64,000 bases of DNA from Herbinix sp. (GTDB taxonomy: Bacteria > Bacillota > Clostridia > Lachnospirales > Lachnospiraceae), in contig JAQSYO010000002.1 of NCBI GenBank assembly GCA_029256105.1, positions 186,001-250,000 on the forward strand, given 5' to 3'. Below, piece by piece: positions 17,811 through 27,823 of this stretch. Position numbers and translations under genes: made by a program. The number at the start of each line of letters is the position of its first letter. The first letter of the stretch is position 1. The notes beneath the pieces are model-generated. The model searched no databases, had not been told where the DNA came from, and worked only from the letters and a program-made list of their open reading frames with translations.

Positions 17811-18860
17811 TTAAAATATTTTCATAAAGATCAAGGCCATTATATAACCTAGCAATCCACAACCGGGGAAAGTTAAGATCCAAGCATATACCATTTCTTT
17901 TACTACACTCCAGTTTACACTGGAAATTCTTTTGGAAGCACCTACACCCATGATTGCTGTAGTCTTGGTGTGAGTCGTACTTACCGGAACACCTAAGGAA
18001 GAAGCAACAAATAGGCTGACGGCTGCAGCAGCATCTGCTGCGAAACCTTGGTATGTACCTAATTTAACCATACCCATACCAACTGTTTTAATTATTTTAT
18101 ATCCGCCAATTGAAGTTCCGAGCGCCATTACTACGGAACATAGAACCATTAACCATAATGGAATTTCAAAATTTGTTACATTTCCTTGTCCCTTGGCAAG
18201 AAATACACCGAGCATAAATACACCCATGAATTTCTGACCATCCTGTGCGCCATGCATAAATGCCATCGCAGCACCGCCGCCGATTTGAGCTTTTTGGAAG
18301 AAGGAAGTAGTTTTACGCTTGTCCATATTCTTGCATAAGAAAGCAATCAATTTTGTGACAATAAAACCAATACCAAAGCCCATGATGGAAGACATAAATA
18401 AACCATAGATAACTTTAATCCATTCACTTCCATTAATACCGGATCCACCTTGCAAAGCTACTGCTGCACCGGTTACACCGGCGATTAATGCATGAGATTC
18501 ACTTGTGGGAATACCAAATGCCCAAGCTGCGGTTGCCCAGACTACGATTGCGAACAGAGCTGCACATAATGCAATTAAAGCATTTTTAGGATTTTCTCCA
18601 AAATCAACCATGTTATAAATGGTTTGGGCTACTGCCTTGCTTATCATTGTCATTACCAATACACCAAGAAAATTAAAAACTGCAGCCATGATAATAGCCT
18701 TTTTGGGACTGATGGAACGGGTTGAGACACAGGTAGCAATGGCATTCGGTGCATCTGTCCAACCATTTACCAAAACAACACCCAATGTTAACACAACCGT
18801 TATAAATAAGGCTGGGTTTGATGTCAGCTGATGCAAGAAATCAGCTAAAGTTATAGTCAT
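17811..18860 (-). CDS. pit: Inorganic phosphate transporter, PiT family
   Basis: 349 residues, around ten membrane helices. The two PiT inverted-repeat signatures are visible: GWTDAPNAIATCVSTRSISP (residues 28-47; the usual GANDxxN reads GWTDAPN) and GVPVSTTHTKTTAIMGVG (about 295-312). A second copy of the first type of loop contains GAQDGQKF. The protein imports phosphate with H+ or Na+. The SD AGGAGG precedes the ATG. First gene of pit-DUF47, divergent from ilvD. The GWTD variant in place of GAND is seen in some clostridial homologues. Confidence 0.93.
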   Translation of the reverse strand: MTITLADFLHQLTSNPALFITVVLTLGVVLVNGWTDAPNAIATCVSTRSISPKKAIIMAAVFNFLGVLVMTMISKAVAQTIYNMVDFGENPKNALIALCAALFAIVVWATAAWAFGIPTSESHALIAGVTGAAVALQGGSGINGSEWIKVIYGLFMSSIMGFGIGFIVTKLIAFLCKNMDKRKTTSFFQKAQIGGGAAMAFMHGAQDGQKFMGVFMLGVFLAKGQGNVTNFEIPLWLMVLCSVVMALGTSIGGYKIIKTVGMGMVKLGTYQGFAADAAAAVSLFVASSLGVPVSTTHTKTTAIMGVGASKRISSVNWSVVKEMVYAWILTFPGCGLLGYIMALIFMKIF

Positions 18861-19416
18861 AATAGCGCCTCCTAAAACTCAAATTTAGAATCATACTTAC
18901 TTCATTGTAATATAACATTAAAATTTTATCACGATTAAATGACATAAGCAATCAAATTTTATAAGAAACTTACTTGAATTTTACATGTGTTTAACAGAGT
19001 ATTTGCGTAAAATAACATTGAAATTTCAGTATTGATAAACAATGACGAAATTGAGAGATAAATATCATACAAAAACACCAAATATAGTCTTGTGATAGAA
19101 TATTAATAAAATACGATTTGGCTATATTGTAGCATTTTTGCCACTTTTATCGTTTATTATTTGATATTTAGTATATTTATTAATTCTCTTGGAAAAAAAT
19201 CCATATTAATTTTTATTTTGACATTGATTTTTACTAGGAAATCCTTTAATATATACTGTACTACGTTAAAGTGCTAAGAAATATTGAACTGATAATTTAT
19301 TATCTTAATAATGCAAGAGGAATTAATAATTTATTCGCAACGAATGGTTAAGTAACAAGACAAGAATAGACATGTTATTCTCGCTTGTCATAAATAAAAG
19401 AAAAGGTGGTTAAAGG
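18861..19416. other. Divergent pit / ilvD intergenic region
   Basis: 556 bases, very AT-rich, holding promoters in both directions. TTGACA occurs at 19218-19223 on the plus strand but without a well spaced -10. A hairpin just before ilvD (GACAAG...CTTGTC, about 19359-19391, with inner AGAATA/TATTCT) sits 14 bases ahead of the ilvD SD. There is no T-box motif (AGGGTGGNACCGCG) and no obvious leader peptide. Confidence 0.5.
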
Positions 19417-21090
19417 ATGAGAAGTGACGCAGTTAAAACCGGAATAGCGCAAGCACCCCACAGGTCATTATTTAATGCTTTGGGGTTAACTAAAGAAGAA
19501 TTAAGGAAACCGCTTATTGGTATCGTTAGTTCTTATAATGAAATTGTGCCTGGACATATGAACCTGGATAAAATAGTTGATGCCGTCCGTATCGGAGTTG
19601 CTATGGCTGGCGGAACTCCAATTGTATTTCCTGCGATTGCGGTTTGCGATGGTATTGCAATGGGACACCAAGGTATGAAGTATTCCCTGGCAACCAGAGA
19701 CTTAATTGCGGACTCGACAGAAGCTATGGCAATGGCTCATCAATTTGATGCACTGGTAATGGTTCCAAACTGTGATAAGAATGTGCCAGGCCTTCTTATG
19801 GCAGCAGCAAGAGTCAATATTCCTACTATCTTTGTCAGTGGCGGGCCAATGCTGGCAGGGCGTGTGAATGGACAAAAAACAAGTTTATCTTCTCTTTTTG
19901 AAGCGGTTGGTGCTTACAGTGCCGGCAAGATGACCAAAGATGAAGTGGAAGAATATGAAAATAAAGCCTGTGCAACTTGTGGTTCCTGTTCGGGTATGTA
20001 TACAGCAAATTCAATGAACTGTCTTACGGAAGCAATCGGTATGGGACTGAAGGGGAATGGAACAATCCCTGCAGTATATTCGGAAAGAATTAGACTGGCG
20101 AAACATGCTGGAATGAAGATTATGGAACTTTTAGAGAAAGACATTAGACCAAGAGATATTTTAACGAAAGAAGCCTTTATGAATGCCTTAACCGTAGATA
20201 TGGCCTTGGGTTGTTCTACCAACACAATGTTGCATTTACCCGCAATTGCTCATGAGGTAGGCTTTGAACTCAATATAGATATTGCAAATGAGGTAAGTGC
20301 AAATACTCCGAACCTTTGCCATCTGGCTCCCGCAGGACATACATACATGGAAGATTTAAACGAAGCAGGCGGAGTCTATGCAGTTATGAATGAATTAAAT
20401 AGGAAGGGACTCTTAAACACCAGTCTGATTACAGCAACAGGAAAGACTGTTGGTGAAAATATTGAGGGCTGTAAAAATCTTAATCCGGAAGTTATCAGAC
20501 CGATTGAGAATCCATATAGTTTAACAGGCGGTATCGCAATCTTAAAGGGTAACCTTGCCCCTGACTCCGGTGTTGTAAAACGCTCTGCAGTAGCACCTGA
20601 GATGTTAGTACATGAAGGACCTGCAAGAGTATTTGATTGTGAAGAGGATGCGATTATAGCTATTAAAGACGGTAAAATAGTAGAGGGCGATGTAGTCGTC
20701 ATTCGCTATGAAGGTCCAAAAGGCGGACCTGGAATGAGAGAAATGTTGAATCCAACCAGTGCAATTATGGGTATGGGACTTGGTTCCTCCGTTGCACTTA
20801 TAACAGACGGACGCTTCTCCGGAGCTTCCCGAGGAGCCTGTATTGGTCACGTATCACCGGAAGCAGCAGTGGGTGGTAATATTGCACTTGTAGAAGAGGG
20901 TGATACCATACAAATCGATATTAATGCAAATACATTAAACTTTGTTATATCAGAGGAAGAACTGAAAGCCAGAAGAGCAAAATGGCAGCCCAGAGAACCC
21001 AAGATTACAACAGGTTATCTGTCCCGTTATGTAGCAATGGTAACAAGCGGAAACCGAGGAGCAATCCTTGAAATTCCGAAGGCAAAATAG
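19417..21090 (+). CDS. ilvD: Dihydroxy-acid dehydratase
   Basis: Dehydrates 2,3-dihydroxy-isovalerate and -methylvalerate to the keto acids of valine and isoleucine synthesis. 557 residues, normal length. Fe-S ligands are in PNCDKNVPG (about 119-127) and [19 protein letters not shown] (about 187-205). [19 protein letters not shown] and the C-terminal [16 protein letters not shown] are family blocks. The SD AAAGGTGG precedes the ATG. First gene of ilvD-ilvB, 36 bases before ilvB's ATG. A leader hairpin is present upstream. Confidence 0.97.
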   Translation: MRSDAVKTGIAQAPHRSLFNALGLTKEELRKPLIGIVSSYNEIVPGHMNLDKIVDAVRIGVAMAGGTPIVFPAIAVCDGIAMGHQGMKYSLATRDLIADSTEAMAMAHQFDALVMVPNCDKNVPGLLMAAARVNIPTIFVSGGPMLAGRVNGQKTSLSSLFEAVGAYSAGKMTKDEVEEYENKACATCGSCSGMYTANSMNCLTEAIGMGLKGNGTIPAVYSERIRLAKHAGMKIMELLEKDIRPRDILTKEAFMNALTVDMALGCSTNTMLHLPAIAHEVGFELNIDIANEVSANTPNLCHLAPAGHTYMEDLNEAGGVYAVMNELNRKGLLNTSLITATGKTVGENIEGCKNLNPEVIRPIENPYSLTGGIAILKGNLAPDSGVVKRSAVAPEMLVHEGPARVFDCEEDAIIAIKDGKIVEGDVVVIRYEGPKGGPGMREMLNPTSAIMGMGLGSSVALITDGRFSGASRGACIGHVSPEAAVGGNIALVEEGDTIQIDINANTLNFVISEEELKARRAKWQPREPKITTGYLSRYVAMVTSGNRGAILEIPKAK

Positions 21091-21126
21091 AGATTAGCCG
21101 CAGTAGGCGGCGGTTTGGAGGAATAT

Positions 21127-22803
21127 ATGGAATTATCAGGTTCTCAAATCGTTATTGAATGTTTAAAGGAACAGGGCGTTGATACCGTATTTGGTTATCC
21201 CGGTGGTACTATCCTAAACATTTATGATGAATTATACAAACATAGCCACGAAATCAGACATATCCTGACCGCCCATGAGCAGGGAGCCTCCCACGCTGCG
21301 GATGGTTACGCCAGAGCAACCGGTAAGGTTGGTGTTTGCTTTGCGACCTCTGGACCTGGTTCCACTAATTTGGTAACCGGAATTGCGACTGCGTATATGG
21401 ATAGCATTCCTCTTGTAGCAATTACGGCGAATGTAGCAGTTAATCTACTTGGCAGAGATTCCTTCCAGGAGATTGATATCGCCGGTGTCACGATGCCGAT
21501 TACAAAGCACAATTATATTGTTAAGGATATTACTAAGCTTGCAGACACGATTCGGAAAGCCTTTAAAATCGCTAGTTCTGGAAGACCCGGCCCTGTACTT
21601 GTCGATATTACCAAGGATGTTACAGCTGCCAAAACAAAATATTCAAAAGTATCTCCGGAACCAATTCAAAGGAAGACGGACGAGATAACAGAAGGGGATC
21701 TACATCATGCTGTTGAGTTGATAAAACACGCAAAGAAACCCTTTATATTCGTCGGTGGAGGTGCTGTTATCTCTGAAGCGCACGAAGAATTAAAGGATTT
21801 TGTATTAAAGGTGGATGCACCGGTTACAGATACTTTGATGGGCAAAGGTGCTTATGACGGTACCGACCCACGCTATACCGGTATGCTCGGTATGCATGGA
21901 ACGAAAGCCTCGAATTTAGGTGTTACGGAATGTGATTTATTAATTACAGTAGGTGCAAGATTTTCCGATCGTGTAACTGGCAATGCGAAGAAATTTGCTA
22001 AAAATGCTAAGATCTTGCATATCGATATTGATCCTGCTGAAATTAATAAGAATGTAACCACGTATTACAGCGTTATCGGTGATATCAGGGAAGTATTACA
22101 ATTATTAAATGGGCGAATAGAACAACAAGACCATAAAGAATGGGTATCCCATATCATAGATTTAAAAGAGCAGTTCCCGTTAAAATACAACCATGATCAT
22201 TTAACCGGTCCTTTCATATTAGAAAAGCTCTTTGAAGTTACCAATGGTGATGCAATCATAACGACAGAGGTTGGACAGCATCAGATGTGGTCGGCACAAT
22301 TTTACAAATATAAACTTCCGAGAACCTTTATCACTTCCGGTGGTTTGGGAACTATGGGATATGGTCTTGGTGCCTGTATCGGTGCAAAGGTTGGAATGCC
22401 GGATAAAACAGTCATTAACATAGCTGGTGATGGGTGCTTCCGTATGAATATGAACGAAATTGCAACGGCAACCCGTTATGATATTCCGATTATTGAGATT
22501 ATATTTAATAACCATGTACTTGGAATGGTTCGACAATGGCAAACATTATTCTACGAACAAAGGTACTCCAATACTAATTTGAGTGATAAGGTTGACTTTG
22601 TGAAAGTGGCGGAAGCTTTAGGCGCAAAGGCTTACCGTATTACTAAGAAAGAAGAAGTTGAGAGTGTACTGAAGGAAGCAATTGCATTAAATGAACCGGT
22701 AGTAATTGAGTGTATCATTGATAGTGATGATAAAGTTTGGCCAATGGTTGCTCCAGGAGCTGCAATTGAGGATGTGTTTGCGGAAGAGGACCTCAAAAAA
22801 TAA
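21127..22803 (+). CDS. ilvB: Acetolactate synthase, large subunit
   Basis: A ThDP-dependent enzyme that condenses two pyruvates, or pyruvate with 2-ketobutyrate, in the first common step of branched-chain synthesis. About 558 residues: N-terminal PYR domain with catalytic Glu in HEQGASHAADGYARATGK (about 46-63), a central FAD-binding domain (LLITVGARFSDRVTG), and a C-terminal ThDP domain with GDGCFRMNMNEIATATRY...NN. TTG 21115 is in frame, but ATG 21127 follows the GGAGG at 21117. No regulatory subunit gene (ilvN/ilvH) or ilvC follows. A GCCGC/GCGGC hairpin lies between ilvD and ilvB. Confidence 0.95.
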   Translation: MELSGSQIVIECLKEQGVDTVFGYPGGTILNIYDELYKHSHEIRHILTAHEQGASHAADGYARATGKVGVCFATSGPGSTNLVTGIATAYMDSIPLVAITANVAVNLLGRDSFQEIDIAGVTMPITKHNYIVKDITKLADTIRKAFKIASSGRPGPVLVDITKDVTAAKTKYSKVSPEPIQRKTDEITEGDLHHAVELIKHAKKPFIFVGGGAVISEAHEELKDFVLKVDAPVTDTLMGKGAYDGTDPRYTGMLGMHGTKASNLGVTECDLLITVGARFSDRVTGNAKKFAKNAKILHIDIDPAEINKNVTTYYSVIGDIREVLQLLNGRIEQQDHKEWVSHIIDLKEQFPLKYNHDHLTGPFILEKLFEVTNGDAIITTEVGQHQMWSAQFYKYKLPRTFITSGGLGTMGYGLGACIGAKVGMPDKTVINIAGDGCFRMNMNEIATATRYDIPIIEIIFNNHVLGMVRQWQTLFYEQRYSNTNLSDKVDFVKVAEALGAKAYRITKKEEVESVLKEAIALNEPVVIECIIDSDDKVWPMVAPGAAIEDVFAEEDLKK

Positions 22804-23032
22804 AGAACATTTCTAAGAAATAAAATAATATCAACGAAATAAAGGACTTACTATGATAGGTAAGCATTTCAATGAAATAAGAACATTGTATTTTACTAAA
22901 ATAAAACTAACATATAAAAGCTAGAAGTTACTATGGATGGAGTGCTATATAATGAGGTTGTCGACTATGTCATTACGAGATAGGAGGTAAACATTATTAG
23001 GCACTCTTATCCATATCATTACTATAAAAATA
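22804..23032. other. ilvB / serC intergenic region
   Basis: AT-rich. ATGGATGGAGTGC (from 22933) can pair imperfectly with GCACTCTTATCCAT (to 23014) around a long loop, a possible terminator or leader fold without a clear U-tract. A stray GATAGGAGGTAAA at 22979-22991 resembles an SD, but no frame follows it. Confidence 0.4.
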
Positions 23033-23061
23033 TTGACAAAAAAATAACAGGGTTCTATAAT
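23033..23061 (+). promoter_or_regulatory. Promoter of serC-serA
   Basis: Consensus TTGACA (23033-23038), 17-base spacer, consensus TATAAT (23056-23061). The strongest promoter match in the window, 75 bases before the serC start. Confidence 0.85.
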
Positions 23062-23136
23062 AAGTGTAACACTTTACCATACTAAAGTTCTAAGCTGTTA
23101 CATATATAATGCAAGGTGAATAAGGAGGATAAAATA

Positions 23137-24222
23137 GTGGGAAGAATCTATAATTTTTCGGCAGGACCGGCAATGTTACCGGAAGAGGTATTGAAAGAAG
23201 CTGCAGATGAAATGCTTGATTACAGAGGCACCGGAATGTCTGTTATGGAGATGAGTCACAGATCAAAGGCTTATGAGACGATAATTCAAGATGCAGAAAA
23301 AGATTTGAGGGATTTAATGAATATCCCAGATAATTATAAAGTACTTTTCTTACAGGGTGGAGCATCTCAGCAATTCGCCATGATACCGATGAATCTTATG
23401 AAGAGTAAGGTGGCTGATTATATTATTACCGGACAGTGGGCTAAGAAAGCTTATCAAGAAGCTAAAATCTATGGAACTGCGAATGCAATTGCTTCTTCCG
23501 CTGATAAGACATTTTCCTATATTCCAGATTGCTCCGATCTTCCGATTTCAGAGAATGCAGATTATGTGTATATATGTGAGAATAATACCATTTACGGAAC
23601 CAAATATAAAAAGTTACCGAATACAAAAGGAAAGATTTTAGTATCCGATGTATCCTCCTGTTTCTTGTCCGAACCAGTGGATGTTACCAAATACGGTATC
23701 ATATATGGTGGTGTTCAAAAAAATGTCGGTCCAGCTGGTGTAGTTATTGTCATAATTCGTGAGGATTTAATTACGGAAGATACGCTTCCTGGAACTCCTA
23801 CGATGCTAAAATACAAGATTCATTCTGATGAAAAGTCACTGTACAATACCCCTCCGGCATATGGAATTTATATCTGCGGCAAAGTATTTAAGTGGATTAA
23901 GAATTTAGGCGGCTTAGAGGCTATGAAGGAAAGAAATGAAAAGAAGGCGGCAATCCTTTATGATTTTCTTGATCAGAGCAAGATGTTTCAAGGTACCGTT
24001 GTGAAGGAAGACCGTTCTTTGATGAATGTTCCTTTTGTTACCGGCGATGAAGAGCTGGATGCTAAGTTCGTGAAAGAAGCAAAGGCAGCAGGCTTTGAGA
24101 ACCTAAAGGGACATAGAAGTGTCGGCGGCATGAGAGCGAGTATCTACAATGCTATGCCAATCGAAGGCGTAAAGAAATTAGTTGAATTCATGACGAAGTT
24201 TGAAGTAGAGAATGCCAAATAG
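23137..24222 (+). CDS. serC: Phosphoserine aminotransferase
   Basis: Converts 3-phosphohydroxypyruvate and glutamate to phosphoserine. About 361 residues. The N-terminus is RIYNFSAGPAMLPEEVL, and the PLP Lys is in IIYGGVQKNVGPAG (about residue 196). The C-terminal GHRSVGGMRASIYNAMP is typical of SerC. The frame is open from 23116, but the GTG at 23137, 10 bases after AGGAGG, gives the standard family start. It is the first gene of serC-serA-DUF1015; serA starts 24 bases downstream. Confidence 0.95.
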   Translation: MGRIYNFSAGPAMLPEEVLKEAADEMLDYRGTGMSVMEMSHRSKAYETIIQDAEKDLRDLMNIPDNYKVLFLQGGASQQFAMIPMNLMKSKVADYIITGQWAKKAYQEAKIYGTANAIASSADKTFSYIPDCSDLPISENADYVYICENNTIYGTKYKKLPNTKGKILVSDVSSCFLSEPVDVTKYGIIYGGVQKNVGPAGVVIVIIREDLITEDTLPGTPTMLKYKIHSDEKSLYNTPPAYGIYICGKVFKWIKNLGGLEAMKERNEKKAAILYDFLDQSKMFQGTVVKEDRSLMNVPFVTGDEELDAKFVKEAKAAGFENLKGHRSVGGMRASIYNAMPIEGVKKLVEFMTKFEVENAK

Positions 24223-24246
24223 ATATGTTTGGAAGGAGAAAATGGT

Positions 24247-25425
24247 ATGAAATATAATTGTCTTAATCCTATTGCAGAGATAGGCCTCAATATTTTCAAT
24301 GAAGAATACGATAAGGTTGAGAATATCAAGGATGCTGATGTGGCATTAGTACGAAGTGCAGCAATGCATGATATGGAATTTAATGATAATTTAAAAGCGA
24401 TTGCAAGAGCTGGAGCCGGAGTTAATAATATTCCTTTAGAGAAATGTGCTGAGCAAGGGATCGTAGTATTTAATACCCCCGGTGCAAATGCAAACGGTGT
24501 TAAAGAATTGGTGATAGCCGGACTTTTGTTAGCTTCTCGTGACATCATCGGTGGCGTTAACTGGGTGCAGTCAGTCAAGGACGATTCCGCTGTTGCCAAA
24601 TTAGTTGAAAAAGGGAAGGCACAATTTGCCGGTAAAGAAATTCAGGGTAAGAAATTAGGAGTGATTGGGCTTGGTGCAATTGGTGTTTTGGTTGCAAATG
24701 CAGCTAATCGACTTGGTATGAAGGTTTATGGCTTTGATCCGTTCATTTCCGTAGACAGTGCTTGGAACTTATCCCGCGATATTGTGCATGTGAAGTCAAG
24801 AGAGGATATTTACAGAGAATGTGATTATATCACAGTACATACTCCACTGATTGAAGATTGTGATCCAAGTGTAAATACGAAGGAAATGATTAATACAGAT
24901 ACGATCAGTAAGATGAGGGAGGGCGTTGTGATTCTGAATTTCGCAAGAGATTTACTTGTGAATGATGCGGATATCGAGGTTGCCTTAGAAGCCGGTAAGG
25001 TAGCAAAATATGTTACTGATTTCCCGAATGAAAGATCAGCTCGAATTAAAAATGTAATTGCCATCCCTCATTTGGGTGCCTCAACAGAAGAGTCAGAAGA
25101 TAACTGTGCCGTTATGGCAGTGAAGCAGCTGATGGATTTTATGGAGAATGGTAACATTAAGAATTCTGTTAATTATCCCAATTGTGATGCTGGCATATGT
25201 ACAACGGCCGGACGTATCACGATCCTTCATAGGAACATCCCGAACATGCTGACTCAGTTTACAGGTGCGTTCTCAGCAGTTAATGTTAATATTACAGATA
25301 TGGTGAATAAGAGCCGCGGTGATTATGCATATACTGTATTAGACGTAGAATCCACCAATAACGAGGAAGTTGCTGCAAAGCTTGCAACCATCAAGGGTGT
25401 ATTAAAAGTTAGAATAGTAAAATAA
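24247..25425 (+). CDS. serA: D-3-phosphoglycerate dehydrogenase
   Basis: The first committed step of serine synthesis (3-phosphoglycerate to 3-phosphohydroxypyruvate, NAD). About 392 residues. Rossmann motif GVIGLGAIGVLVANAANRLG (about 138-157), RDLLVNDADIEVAL with the substrate Arg, and catalytic His in IPHLGASTEESEDNC (about 273-287). The last ~75 residues are an ACT-like domain (NIPNMLTQFTGAFSAVNVNI), the usual site for serine feedback. This is the short form typical of clostridia. ATG 24247 follows GGAAGGAG; the in-frame TTG at 24229 overlaps that SD. Confidence 0.95.
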   Translation: MKYNCLNPIAEIGLNIFNEEYDKVENIKDADVALVRSAAMHDMEFNDNLKAIARAGAGVNNIPLEKCAEQGIVVFNTPGANANGVKELVIAGLLLASRDIIGGVNWVQSVKDDSAVAKLVEKGKAQFAGKEIQGKKLGVIGLGAIGVLVANAANRLGMKVYGFDPFISVDSAWNLSRDIVHVKSREDIYRECDYITVHTPLIEDCDPSVNTKEMINTDTISKMREGVVILNFARDLLVNDADIEVALEAGKVAKYVTDFPNERSARIKNVIAIPHLGASTEESEDNCAVMAVKQLMDFMENGNIKNSVNYPNCDAGICTTAGRITILHRNIPNMLTQFTGAFSAVNVNITDMVNKSRGDYAYTVLDVESTNNEEVAAKLATIKGVLKVRIVK

Positions 25426-25450
25426 AATTGTATGATAGTATAAGCCTTCA

Positions 25451-25501
25451 GGGCATAAGATAGTTGCTGTTCAATTTATTAACAGCAGATTTCTTATGTC
25501 C
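25451..25501 (+). promoter_or_regulatory. Intercistronic two-part hairpin, serA / DUF1015 gene
   Basis: GGGCATAAGA (25451-25460) pairs with TCTTATGTCC (25492-25501), with an inner stem TGCTGTT/AACAGCA. No U-tract follows, so it is more likely an mRNA processing or stability element than a terminator. Confidence 0.6.
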
Positions 25502-25535
25502 TAATTGGATTTCATAAGAGTAGGAGATAATAAAT

Positions 25536-26777
25536 ATGGCAACAGTAAAACCATTTTCGTGTATCAGACCACAGGCTGATGTTGCACACAGAGTAGCTGC
25601 ATTACCCTATGATGTATATAACCGGATGGAAGCAAAGCAGGAGACACAAAGAGAGCCATTATCGTTTTTAAAGATTGACCGTGCAGAGACGAGCTTTCCG
25701 GACAATGTGGATACTTATGACCCCATGGTTTATACAAAAGCGAAAGAGCTTCTTCAAAGGATGATGGAGAACGGTACCTTAATTACCGATAAGACAGAGT
25801 GCTACTATATTTATGAACTTATTATGAATGGCCGATCCCAGACTGGATTAGTAGCTTGCGCTTCCATTGATGACTATTTAAATAATGTGATCAAGAAGCA
25901 CGAGAATACCAGAGAAGATAAAGAAATTGACCGCATAAACCATGTGGATATCTGTAACGCTCAAACGGGTCCTATTTTCTTGGCTTATCGTGCTCATAAG
26001 GCTATTAGTGAAATTGTAGCGGAGTCAAAGAAAGAAGCTCCGGTTTATAGCTTTACCTCAGTAGATGGTATTCATCATAATGTCTGGAGAGTTACGAACG
26101 AAGGTCAGATCAGTGCGATTAAAAATGCCTTTACTGAAATTGATAGGATCTATATCGCAGACGGACATCACCGAGCTGCCTCTGCTGTTAAGGTAGGGTT
26201 AAAAAGAAGAAATGAAAATCCCAAATATACCGGAAACGAAGAGTTTAATTACTTCTTATCTGTACTTTTTCCACATGATGAGCTTATGATAATGCCTTAT
26301 AATCGTTCGGTAAAAGACTTGAATGGAATGCAGAAAGAGGAGTTTATACATCAGATTGAAACCAACTTTGAAGTTGATTTTATCGGCGAAGTACCATTTT
26401 CGCCAAGTAAAAAGGCGTCCTTTGGAATGTACCTTGATGGTAACTGGTACTGCCTAAAAGCAAAAGATATCATACGAAACACGAAAGATCCGGTTGCAGT
26501 GCTCGATGTATCCCTATTGCAGGATTATCTGCTATATCCCCTCCTTAACATTGAGGATCCGAGGGTAGACCAGAGAATTGATTTTATTGGTGGAATTCGT
26601 GGGTTAAAGGAATTAGAGCGACGTGTTGCAGATGATATGACGGTCGCTTTCTCCATGTATCCAACCTCTATTGAAGAACTATTTGATGTATCGGACGCTG
26701 GTAAATTAATGCCTCCAAAGTCCACATGGTTTGAACCTAAATTAAGAAGTGGGCTATTTATTCACAAATTATCATAA
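25536..26777 (+). CDS. DUF1015 family protein
   Basis: 413 residues, no membrane segments. Family features are KPFSCIRPQADVAHRVAALP (6-25), DHVDICNAQTGPIFLAY-like block, IYIADGHHRAASAVKVGL (about 204-221), NYFLSVLFPHDELMIMPYNR and the C-terminal MPPKSTWFEPKLRSGLFIH. The DGHHR motif is family-wide and looks catalytic or metal-binding. DUF1015 proteins commonly lie next to serA/serC in clostridia, suggesting a link to serine metabolism, but no reaction is established. It follows serA by 110 bases, after a hairpin. Confidence 0.85.
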   Translation: MATVKPFSCIRPQADVAHRVAALPYDVYNRMEAKQETQREPLSFLKIDRAETSFPDNVDTYDPMVYTKAKELLQRMMENGTLITDKTECYYIYELIMNGRSQTGLVACASIDDYLNNVIKKHENTREDKEIDRINHVDICNAQTGPIFLAYRAHKAISEIVAESKKEAPVYSFTSVDGIHHNVWRVTNEGQISAIKNAFTEIDRIYIADGHHRAASAVKVGLKRRNENPKYTGNEEFNYFLSVLFPHDELMIMPYNRSVKDLNGMQKEEFIHQIETNFEVDFIGEVPFSPSKKASFGMYLDGNWYCLKAKDIIRNTKDPVAVLDVSLLQDYLLYPLLNIEDPRVDQRIDFIGGIRGLKELERRVADDMTVAFSMYPTSIEELFDVSDAGKLMPPKSTWFEPKLRSGLFIHKLS

Positions 26778-26884
26778 TATAGATTGAACAGGTAACATAC
26801 TACCCTGCACCGTATTTAATGAAAATAATTGGTTAATGAAAATCTGTTTGTAGTAATTAATTTATAATAATTTCAGGAAAAACT

Positions 26885-26914
26885 TTGGTAAATTGTAGTA
26901 AAATGTGTTATAAT
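26885..26914 (+). promoter_or_regulatory. Candidate rubrerythrin promoter
   Basis: TTGGTA (26885-26890), 18-base spacer, TATAAT (26909-26914). The 5' leader that follows holds a TGCAAT/ATTGCA stem (26950-26975). Confidence 0.5.
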
Positions 26915-27052
26915 GAAAGTAATTGGGATTATACAAGCTTGCGCGTATAATGCAATCGGAGTTCAAGATCATTGCACTTGTGTACTGATCAGGTAGTTAA
27001 GGTTACTCATTTTGAGTACTCACAACTTTTTATTAAAAAGGAGGTAATACAT

Positions 27053-27649
27053 ATGGCAAATTTAAGAGGAACAAAGACACTTGAGAATTTAATGAAGGTT
27101 TTTGCTGGTGAATCGCAGGCAAGAATGAGATATACTTATTTTGCATCCGTTGCCGGTAAAGAAGGTTATAAGCAGATTCAGAATATCTTTTTGGAAACCG
27201 CTGATAATGAGAAAGAACATGCAAAAGTATTTATGAAATTAGCTCTACAGCACCTAGATGGTGAGAACCCCGCACCTGTAGAAATAAATGGGGCAACCTA
27301 TCCTTTTGCATTCGGAGACACAGTTGCTAATTTAAAATCTGCTGCAGCCGGAGAGCATGAAGAGGCTGAACTGGATTATCCTGCTTTTGCACAGATTGCA
27401 AAAGAAGAGGGCTTTCCCGATGTAGCATCACGTTTTCTTCAGATTGCCAAGGTAGAAAAGCATCATGAGGCAAGATATCGCAAGCTTCTTGCTAACATAG
27501 AGGATGGTACAGTATTCAAAAAAGATGGTAAAGTGTTCTGGAAATGTATCAATTGTGGTTTCGTCCATGAAGGCGACGCAGCACCGCTTTTATGCCCTGC
27601 CTGTCAACATCCACAGGAATATTTCCAATTACTTGATGATTGCTTCTAA
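27053..27649 (+). CDS. rbr: Rubrerythrin
   Basis: About 198 residues, a cytoplasmic peroxide-scavenging di-iron protein of anaerobes. The ferritin-like part has GESQARMRYTYFA (about 17-29), DNEKEHAKVFMKL and EKHHEARYRKLL, the Glu/His ligands of the di-iron site. The C-terminal rubredoxin domain has WKCINCGFVHEG and LCPACQHPQEYF (two CxxC pairs). The frame is open from 26972, but the ATG at 27053 follows AAAAGGAGG and gives the usual MANLRGTKT start. It is monocistronic with its own promoter. Confidence 0.95.
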   Translation: MANLRGTKTLENLMKVFAGESQARMRYTYFASVAGKEGYKQIQNIFLETADNEKEHAKVFMKLALQHLDGENPAPVEINGATYPFAFGDTVANLKSAAAGEHEEAELDYPAFAQIAKEEGFPDVASRFLQIAKVEKHHEARYRKLLANIEDGTVFKKDGKVFWKCINCGFVHEGDAAPLLCPACQHPQEYFQLLDDCF

Positions 27650-27687
27650 TTTAGGTATTTAAAACTAAATATTATATTTTTATAAAA

Positions 27688-27722
27688 ATCGGCATAGGAT
27701 AATTTAATCCCTATGCCGATTG
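27688..27722. terminator. Hairpin after rubrerythrin gene
   Basis: AATCGGCATAGG pairs with CCTATGCCGATT. The T-rich side is on the minus strand; on the plus strand only TTGTCT follows, so plus-strand termination may be partial. Confidence 0.55.
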
Positions 27723-27823
27723 TCTGCAGTGGCTGCAATGGGCACTTTATATTTATTTCACTTTCTTAATAAGTATAGATGTGATAGAATAAAGGAAATA
27801 TGTTTGAGGGAGATTGATTTAGT

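Noticed and set aside
18861..19416. T-box leader for ilvD
   Set aside because: No AGGGTGG-type T-box sequence or specifier-like structure could be found, only one short hairpin.
22933..23024. Structured leader or leader peptide before serC
   Set aside because: The pairing is imperfect and lies upstream of the consensus serC promoter, so it would not be part of the serC transcript. The 12-codon frame within has no amino-acid bias.
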